From assembly GCA_040766135.1 (NCBI GenBank), contig JAXGRA010000001.1, positions 124,001 through 188,000 on the forward strand: a stretch of DNA of 64,000 nucleotides, read 5' to 3'. Position 1 is the stretch's first letter. Each line of letters starts with the position of its first letter. The position numbers and the translations under genes were made by a program. The notes under the pieces are model-generated. The model saw only the letters and a program-made list of their open reading frames with translations, was not told where the DNA came from and did not search any database. Shown here piece by piece: positions 58,913 to 64,000 of the stretch. The DNA is from JAGVSV01 sp040766135. Its GTDB lineage: Bacteria > Bacillota > Clostridia > Christensenellales > Aristaeellaceae.

Positions 58913-60118
58913 GTGCAACGCATCATCGCCTGGTACCGCGACCAAACGGAGGTACAGGACGGGTACTTGCCTGCGCTGGATGGGCTGCGCGCGCTGATGA
59001 TATTGATCATCGTGTCGTTCCACATCTGGCAGCAAAGCTGGCTTACGCCCGTCCTGCCGTGGTTTGGCCGCAGCATCAGCCTGGATTTTATACTCCGATC
59101 GGGCTACCTGTGGGTGGACGGGCTGCTGCTGTTAAGCGGCTTTTTGCTGTATTTGCCCTATGCGCAGCGCGGCACCCGGCCATTGCCCCCGGTGGGGCCG
59201 TTTTACCGGCGGCGGTTTTTCCGCATTGTGCCCACATATCTGCTCAATCTGCTCATTGTGTTTTTAGTGGTGGCGCTGCCTGAGAAACGCTATGCCACGC
59301 CCTGGGCGGCTACACGCGATATTTTGGCGCATGTGACGTTTACGCACAACCTGTTCCCGTTTAGTTATCTGCATACGCCCTTAAATGGCGCGCTGTGGAC
59401 GCTGGCGGTGGAGGTGCAATTTTACCTGCTGTTCCCGCTGCTGGCGCGCGCGTTCCGGCGCATGCCGGTGGTGACCTATCTGGGCATGGCCGGCATTGCT
59501 TTCGGCTACCGCGCCTGGGCGGGCACGCTAGCGGATAGTTCGCTGTACTTTAACCAACTGCCGGCGTTTCTGGATGTATATGCCAATGGCTTTGTGGCGG
59601 CAGGCATCTATGTGTCCATGCGCAGGCTCAAGGAAGATGGCTGGTCGCGCGTGCTGATGACGGTGTGCGCGGCGTTGGCCGTATACGGCCTGTTGGCGCT
59701 GTGCCGTGCCCAGGCTGCCGAACAGGCCGGGGAGTTTATCCGCCGCGGGCAGATGAACCGCCGGTATTTGCTGTCGGTGCTGCTGTCGGTGCTGATGCTG
59801 GGCATCACACTGGGCTTGGGCGGCGTGCGCCTGTTGCTGGGCAACCGCATCACCCGCGTGATGTCGCAGATATCCTATCAGATGTATATGTGGCATCAGG
59901 TGCTGGCCGTGCAGCTGCGTACCTGGGGCATCCCGGCCTCCGCGCATGCGATGCCCAACCAGGTGGGCGACCGCGTGTGGCAGCGCAGCTATGTGCTGCT
60001 GTGCTATATGGGCGCGCTTGTTATCAGCGCGCTGGTTACTTACCTGATTGAACAACCCATCGCGCGCAGGTTTTCGGGCCGCGCGCGCACAAAAAAAACC
60101 AAGGAGGCATCCACATGA
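58913..60118 (+). CDS. acyltransferase 3 family membrane protein
   Basis: The 401-aa integral membrane protein has about ten helices and the family start LDGLRALMILIIVSFHIW with its conserved His. WTLAVEVQFYLLFPLLAR is the second family block. Members add acetyl or other acyl groups to cell-surface sugars, such as peptidoglycan or polysaccharide. The start is GTG, 1 nt after the stop of the repeat protein, with no clear ribosome site, so it is probably coupled. It overlaps the aminopeptidase start by 4 nt. Confidence 0.85.
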   Translation: MQRIIAWYRDQTEVQDGYLPALDGLRALMILIIVSFHIWQQSWLTPVLPWFGRSISLDFILRSGYLWVDGLLLLSGFLLYLPYAQRGTRPLPPVGPFYRRRFFRIVPTYLLNLLIVFLVVALPEKRYATPWAATRDILAHVTFTHNLFPFSYLHTPLNGALWTLAVEVQFYLLFPLLARAFRRMPVVTYLGMAGIAFGYRAWAGTLADSSLYFNQLPAFLDVYANGFVAAGIYVSMRRLKEDGWSRVLMTVCAALAVYGLLALCRAQAAEQAGEFIRRGQMNRRYLLSVLLSVLMLGITLGLGGVRLLLGNRITRVMSQISYQMYMWHQVLAVQLRTWGIPASAHAMPNQVGDRVWQRSYVLLCYMGALVISALVTYLIEQPIARRFSGRARTKKTKEAST

Positions 60119-61269
60119 AAGACCCGCGCATACAAAAATTGGCGCAAACCCTGGTGCATTACTCCTGCAGCGTGCAGCCTGGCGAGCGTATTCTGGTGGA
60201 GGACAGGGGCTTGGCGCCGGAGTTAGACGCTGCCATCATTGAGGAAGTATACAAGGCTGGCGGCATCCCGCAGGTGCTGGTCACGGATTTAACCGTGGAG
60301 CGCGCGCTGCTGATGGGCTGCACGCAGGAGCAGTTGGAATGGATGGCCCGCCACGATGCCGCCCGCATGGCGGAATGTGCGGCCTATATCGGCATACGCG
60401 GCGGGCACAATGCGTTTGAGCAATCCGACGTGCCGGAGGAAAAGAAGCGCCTGTACAGCAAGCATTATGCCAAGCCTGTGCACATGGAGGTGCGCGTGCC
60501 CAAAACGCGCTGGGTGGTGCTGCGGTACCCCACCAGCGCCATGGCGCAGCAGGCCGGCATGAGCACCGCCGCGTTTGAGGACTTTTTCTTTACCGTGTGC
60601 ACCATGGATTACCGTGCCATGAGCCGTGCCATGGACGCGCTGGTTGCGCGCATGCAGCGCACCGACCGCGTGCATTTGGTGGGGCGGGGCACCGACCGCG
60701 TGCATTTGGTGGGGCGGGGCACCGACCTTACCTTTTCCATCAAAGGCCAGCCCGCCATCAAATGCGATGGCAAGCTGAACATCCCGGACGGCGAGGTGTT
60801 TACCGCACCCGTCAGGGACAGCATCAACGGCGTGATTACCTTCAACACCCCCTCGCTGTACCAGGGCGTTACGCACGAAAACATCCGCCTCGTATTCCGC
60901 GATGGCCGCATCGTGGAGGAGTCGGGCAGCCGTCCCGACCTGCTGACCAGCATCCTCAACACCGATGAGGGCGCGCGCGGCGTGGGAGAGTTTGCCATCG
61001 GCGTCAACCCATACATTTTGCACCCGATGAAGGACACGCTGTTTGACGAAAAAATCGCAGGCTCCTTCCACTTTACGCCGGGCAACTGCTATGATGACTG
61101 CCCCAACGGCAACCACAGCGCCATCCATTGGGATTTGGTCAACATCCAGCGGCCGGAGTACGGCGGCGGGCAGATGTGGTTTGATGAGGAATTGGTGCGC
61201 AGCGACGGGCTGTTTGTGCCCGAAGAACTGCATTGCCTGAACCCCGATTATCTCAAGGAGGAAGCATAA
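60115..61269 (+). CDS. M29-family aminopeptidase (thermophilic aminopeptidase type)
   Basis: The 384-aa cytoplasmic metallopeptidase removes N-terminal residues. Active-site regions are PDGEVFTAPV, GVGEFAIGVNP, GSFHFTPG and NHSAIHWDLV, which match the Glu, Glu, His, His and Asp ligands of the family. Just before them a perfect 30-bp tandem duplication (60661-60720) repeats TDRVHLVGRG in frame. Typical members have a single copy of this loop, so the protein is ten residues longer than expected there. AAGGAGG lies 7 nt before the ATG. Confidence 0.9.
   Translation: MKDPRIQKLAQTLVHYSCSVQPGERILVEDRGLAPELDAAIIEEVYKAGGIPQVLVTDLTVERALLMGCTQEQLEWMARHDAARMAECAAYIGIRGGHNAFEQSDVPEEKKRLYSKHYAKPVHMEVRVPKTRWVVLRYPTSAMAQQAGMSTAAFEDFFFTVCTMDYRAMSRAMDALVARMQRTDRVHLVGRGTDRVHLVGRGTDLTFSIKGQPAIKCDGKLNIPDGEVFTAPVRDSINGVITFNTPSLYQGVTHENIRLVFRDGRIVEESGSRPDLLTSILNTDEGARGVGEFAIGVNPYILHPMKDTLFDEKIAGSFHFTPGNCYDDCPNGNHSAIHWDLVNIQRPEYGGGQMWFDEELVRSDGLFVPEELHCLNPDYLKEEA
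60661..60720 (+). repeat. perfect 30-bp tandem duplication inside the aminopeptidase gene
   Basis: Two identical 30-bp copies (60661-60690 and 60691-60720) begin ACCGACCGCGTG. The first six bases recur after the second copy. The duplication adds ten residues in frame and, being without a single difference, is recent or an assembly artefact. Confidence 0.9.
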
Positions 61270-62091
61270 ATGATTTATGAAAAGCGAACCCTGAATCTAA
61301 AGGGGCAGGCCCCTGACGTACAGCTGACGGTGTACGCGATGGACAACAGCCCGGAGGTGGACGCGCAGCGCGTGCGCCCGGCGGTGTTGGTTTGTCCCGG
61401 CGGCGGATATGCCTTCCGCTCTTTCCGCGAGGCGGAGCCGGTGGCGCTGCGCCTGCTGGCGCAGGGCTTTCAGGCCATGGTGCTGGATTATTCGGTTGCG
61501 CCCATTACCTTTCCCGCACAGCTGTTGCAGGTGTTGACAGCCATTCACGAGATCCGCACGTATGCGGAGGAATGGCATGTGAACCCTGACTGTATCGCGG
61601 TGATGGGCTTTTCGGCCGGGGGACATCTGACGGCCAGCGCCGGCGTGTTCTGGTCCAAGCCGCATTATGCCCAGCTGATCGGCCTGACCCCGGAACAAGT
61701 AAAGCCCAATGCGCTGATTTTGGGCTACCCGGTCATTTCGTCCGACACCACCGTCAGCCACGGCGCTTCCATCCGCAACCTGCTGGGCGATACATATGAC
61801 GCGCTCAAGGACACCGTGTCGCTGGAGCATCAGGTGGACGAGCACACGCCGCCCACTTTCCTGTGGCATACGTGGAACGATGCGTCCGTACCGGTGGAGA
61901 ATGCCCTGCGCTTTGCCAGCGCGCTGCGCGCACATAAGGTCAACGCCGAGGTGCATATATACATGGATGGCCCGCATGGGCTGTCGCTGGCCAACGATCA
62001 GGTGTATGGCGACCAGCACGCCGATAGCATCCGCCCCGCCTGCCAGAACTGGATCGATATGGCGGCCATATGGCTGCGCTCGCTGGCATAA
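61270..62091 (+). CDS. alpha/beta hydrolase, acetyl-esterase-like
   Basis: The 273-aa protein has the BD-FAE/acetylxylan-esterase-like pattern: oxyanion region VCPGGGYAFRS, nucleophile elbow MGFSAGGHLTAS, and a probable catalytic His in MDGPHGLSLAN. There is no signal peptide. It probably removes acetyl groups from sugars or oligosaccharides that have entered the cell. AAGGAGG lies 8 nt before the ATG, directly after the aminopeptidase stop. Confidence 0.85.
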   Translation: MIYEKRTLNLKGQAPDVQLTVYAMDNSPEVDAQRVRPAVLVCPGGGYAFRSFREAEPVALRLLAQGFQAMVLDYSVAPITFPAQLLQVLTAIHEIRTYAEEWHVNPDCIAVMGFSAGGHLTASAGVFWSKPHYAQLIGLTPEQVKPNALILGYPVISSDTTVSHGASIRNLLGDTYDALKDTVSLEHQVDEHTPPTFLWHTWNDASVPVENALRFASALRAHKVNAEVHIYMDGPHGLSLANDQVYGDQHADSIRPACQNWIDMAAIWLRSLA

Positions 62092-63227
62092 CCGCCGGAC
62101 TGGGGCTGTATGTGCACATCCCCTTTTGCGCGCGCAAATGCACATACTGCGATTTCCCATCCTATGCCGGCAAAATGTCGCTGCGGGGCGACTATGTGCG
62201 CGCCTTGGCGCAGGAAATTGCGCGCGCAGGCGAGCTGCACGGCCGCCCGCAGGCCGACACCGTGTACATCGGCGGCGGCACGCCCACGCTGCTGATGCCG
62301 GCGCAGATGCAAACGGTGCTAGAGGCTATCCATGCGGCCTTTACGTTGTCCCCGCAGGTGGAGTTTTCCTGCGAGGCCAACCCCGGCATGGTGTCGGATG
62401 CCATGCTGGATACGCTGGTGCAGGGCGGTGTCAACCGCCTGTCGCTGGGCGCGCAAAGCGCCAACGCGCAGGAACTGGCTGCCCTGGGGCGGCAGCACAC
62501 CTGGCCGCAGGTGGCCGATGCCGTGCAGCGCGCGCGCCGGGCGGGGATAAAAAACCTGAACATCGACCTTATGATGGGCCTGCCCGGGCAAACCATGGCC
62601 ACCTTTGACGATACATTGTCGGCGGTGCTGGCGCTTGCGCCCGCGCACATCAGTTGCTATGGTCTGATCGTGGAGGAAGGCACCCCGCTTGCGGCCAGCA
62701 TCCAGGCAGGCGCGCTGACGCCGCCCCCCGAGGACGAGGAGCGCGCATTGTACGACCTGGCGCTGGCTCGGCTGTCTGATGCCGGCTACGCGCGCTACGA
62801 GGTCAGCAATTTTGCCCGGCCGGGCTATGCCTGCCGACACAACCTGCACTGCTGGCAGCGCGTGCCGTATATGGGCTTTGGCGCGGCTGCGCACAGCCTC
62901 ATGCCCGGCCTGGACGAGCGCCGGGCCAATCCTGCCGATATTTCGGCGTATCTGTCAGGCTGTCCAGCACAGGTGCAGCAGCTAACGCCCCAGGAGCAGC
63001 GCTTTGAAAGCATCATGTTAGGGCTGCGCATGGTTGAAGGGGTATCGCTGGACGCCTTTGAGGCCATGCACGGCATGTCCATGCAGGCGGTGTATGCCGC
63101 CCCCATGCGCCGTGCGGTGGACAGCGGACGGGCCGAAATATCAGGCGGCGCATTTCGCCTGACGCCCAACGGCATGGACGTCATGAACGCCGTGCTGGTG
63201 GATTTTCTGGACGAAGGGCAGGAATAA
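62070..63227 (+). CDS. hemW: radical SAM heme chaperone HemW (coproporphyrinogen III oxidase-like)
   Basis: The 385-aa protein has the HemW pattern: LYVHIPFCARKCTYCDF with CxxxCxxC, YIGGGTPTLL, and GAQSANAQELAALGR. HemW inserts or transports heme rather than oxidising coproporphyrinogen. No other heme gene is nearby. The start used is ATG 62070, overlapping the esterase by 22 nt with only a weak ribosome site, so a later start just before the radical SAM motif cannot be excluded. The C-terminal HemN domain is complete. Confidence 0.9.
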   Translation: MAALAGITAGLGLYVHIPFCARKCTYCDFPSYAGKMSLRGDYVRALAQEIARAGELHGRPQADTVYIGGGTPTLLMPAQMQTVLEAIHAAFTLSPQVEFSCEANPGMVSDAMLDTLVQGGVNRLSLGAQSANAQELAALGRQHTWPQVADAVQRARRAGIKNLNIDLMMGLPGQTMATFDDTLSAVLALAPAHISCYGLIVEEGTPLAASIQAGALTPPPEDEERALYDLALARLSDAGYARYEVSNFARPGYACRHNLHCWQRVPYMGFGAAAHSLMPGLDERRANPADISAYLSGCPAQVQQLTPQEQRFESIMLGLRMVEGVSLDAFEAMHGMSMQAVYAAPMRRAVDSGRAEISGGAFRLTPNGMDVMNAVLVDFLDEGQE

Positions 63228-63276
63228 AGCCTTTACGCGCGTTATATAGGCGTAGAACCCAAAGGAGGGCGCTGAA

Positions 63277-64000
63277 ATGACCAGATGGAAACGGCTGACG
63301 GCCTATGCGGCTGTGCTGGTGCTGCTGGCGGTGATGATGCCCCCGGCGCATGCGGCGGCGGGCGATTTTGCTGTCGTCAGCAATACAAGCTATTTGAATA
63401 TTCGCTCCGGCCCGGGCACGGGGTTTGAGCGCGTGGGGCGCGTCAACCGCGGCGGCTGGGTGGAAATATTAGCGCGGCTCAATAACGACTGGTATCAGTG
63501 CCGTGCGGTGGACAGCGGCCTTGTAGGCTACATGAGCGCAGCTTACTTGCGCAGTGCGGCGGGCTCCGGCGGCGGCACGGCCACCGTTCAAAATCCGGGC
63601 GCTTCGCAGTTTTTAAACCTGCGGCAGTACCCCTCCTACAATGCCCCTGTGCTGGCCATTTTCTATAACGGCACGCCTGTTAATGTCATCAGTCAGGCCG
63701 ACGGCTGGTGCTATGTGTTGGTAGGCGGCCTGAACGGCTATTTCCGCGCGGAGTTTTTATCGTTTGCCAGCGGTGGCGGCGGCAATGCCGGCCCGGCCAC
63801 TGTCTATAGCAGCAACGGCGGGCGCGTCAACATGCGCACCGGCCCCTCCTATGCCCATAACGCGGCCTGGCAGCTAAGCCATGGCACCACGGTCACCGTG
63901 CTGCTCAAGGGCACGCGCTTCTGGCAGATATCCCACGGCGGCAATGTCGGCTTTGTGGATAGCAACTTCCTGCGCTCCGGCACCAGCCCCGCCCCGTCGC
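63277..64000 (+). CDS. secreted protein with at least three SH3-like domains (runs off the right edge)
   Basis: The visible 241 residues begin with a signal peptide ending near AHAAAG. Three bacterial SH3 repeats follow, each with a conserved core: YLNIRSGPGTGFERVGRV, FLNLRQYPSYNAPVLAIF and RVNMRTGPSYAHNAAWQL. They are separated by Gly-rich linkers. Such proteins usually attach to the cell wall, often with a hydrolase domain further on. AAAGGAGG lies 8 nt before ATG 63277. The gene is incomplete in the window. Confidence 0.85.
   Translation, partial: MTRWKRLTAYAAVLVLLAVMMPPAHAAAGDFAVVSNTSYLNIRSGPGTGFERVGRVNRGGWVEILARLNNDWYQCRAVDSGLVGYMSAAYLRSAAGSGGGTATVQNPGASQFLNLRQYPSYNAPVLAIFYNGTPVNVISQADGWCYVLVGGLNGYFRAEFLSFASGGGGNAGPATVYSSNGGRVNMRTGPSYAHNAAWQLSHGTTVTVLLKGTRFWQISHGGNVGFVDSNFLRSGTSPAPS

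Overview
The window is a 64 kb piece of a GC-rich bacterial chromosome, almost certainly from an uncultured member of the class Clostridia (Firmicutes/Bacillota). The main evidence is the SCIFF ranthipeptide precursor with its radical SAM maturase (a Clostridia marker), the canonical Firmicutes operon remA-gmk-rpoZ-coaBC-priA-def-fmt-rsmB-rlmN-stp-prkC-rsgA-rpe, ECF sigma/anti-sigma pairs, sigma-A-type promoters (several with an extended TGn -10) and many GTG/TTG starts with good Shine-Dalgarno sites. I see no phage, IS element, CRISPR array or rRNA operon. The genus cannot be read from the sequence.

Layout. 1-2172: tRNA-Leu(CAG) on the minus strand and mnmG on the plus strand. 2169-5136: an aspartate-type aminotransferase and the SCIFF pair scfA/scfB (minus). 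5197-8935: sbcDC nuclease genes (plus). 8954-13047: two minus-strand operons, a phosphodiesterase with a metallo-beta-lactamase-like protein, and telA/xpaC. 13211-16995: a plus-strand run with a sugar isomerase-like protein, a DUF362 ferredoxin-like protein and a secreted CotH-like protein. 16996-30384: a 14-gene minus-strand housekeeping operon with nearly every junction overlapping, carrying translation, rRNA methylation, CoA synthesis, replication restart and the PrkC/Stp kinase-phosphatase pair, with rsmA as its last gene.

30518-43648 is the most accessory-looking part. It holds an ECF sigma factor, its large membrane anti-sigma-like partner and a secreted propeller/solute-binding-like fusion; a regulator with an ArsR-type helix-turn-helix fused to an unrecognised C-terminal domain; a divergent NamZ-GNAT-PIG-L operon behind an AT-rich intergenic region with several inverted repeats; and a second, paralogous ECF sigma/anti-sigma pair whose anti-sigma gene carries a single-base frameshift. 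43818-51861 is a carbohydrate region: a minus-strand operon (propeller hydrolase-like, uroporphyrinogen-decarboxylase-like, DUF4038 glycosidase-like) divergent from araBAD. 51928-63227 contains pyrimidine nucleoside phosphorylase, a TlpA / CD1871A-type CxxC micro-protein / NapH-type ferredoxin redox module, a very large zinc-ribbon repeat protein, an acyltransferase, an M29 aminopeptidase with a perfect 30-bp in-frame duplication, an esterase and hemW. A secreted SH3-repeat protein runs off the right edge.

Taken together this is mostly a housekeeping chromosome segment. The best places to look for new biology are the ArsR-fusion/NamZ/GNAT/PIG-L locus, the twin sigma/anti-sigma systems, the redox micro-protein operon and the leader-RNA structures at 3375-3445, 4872-4898 and 32832-32863.
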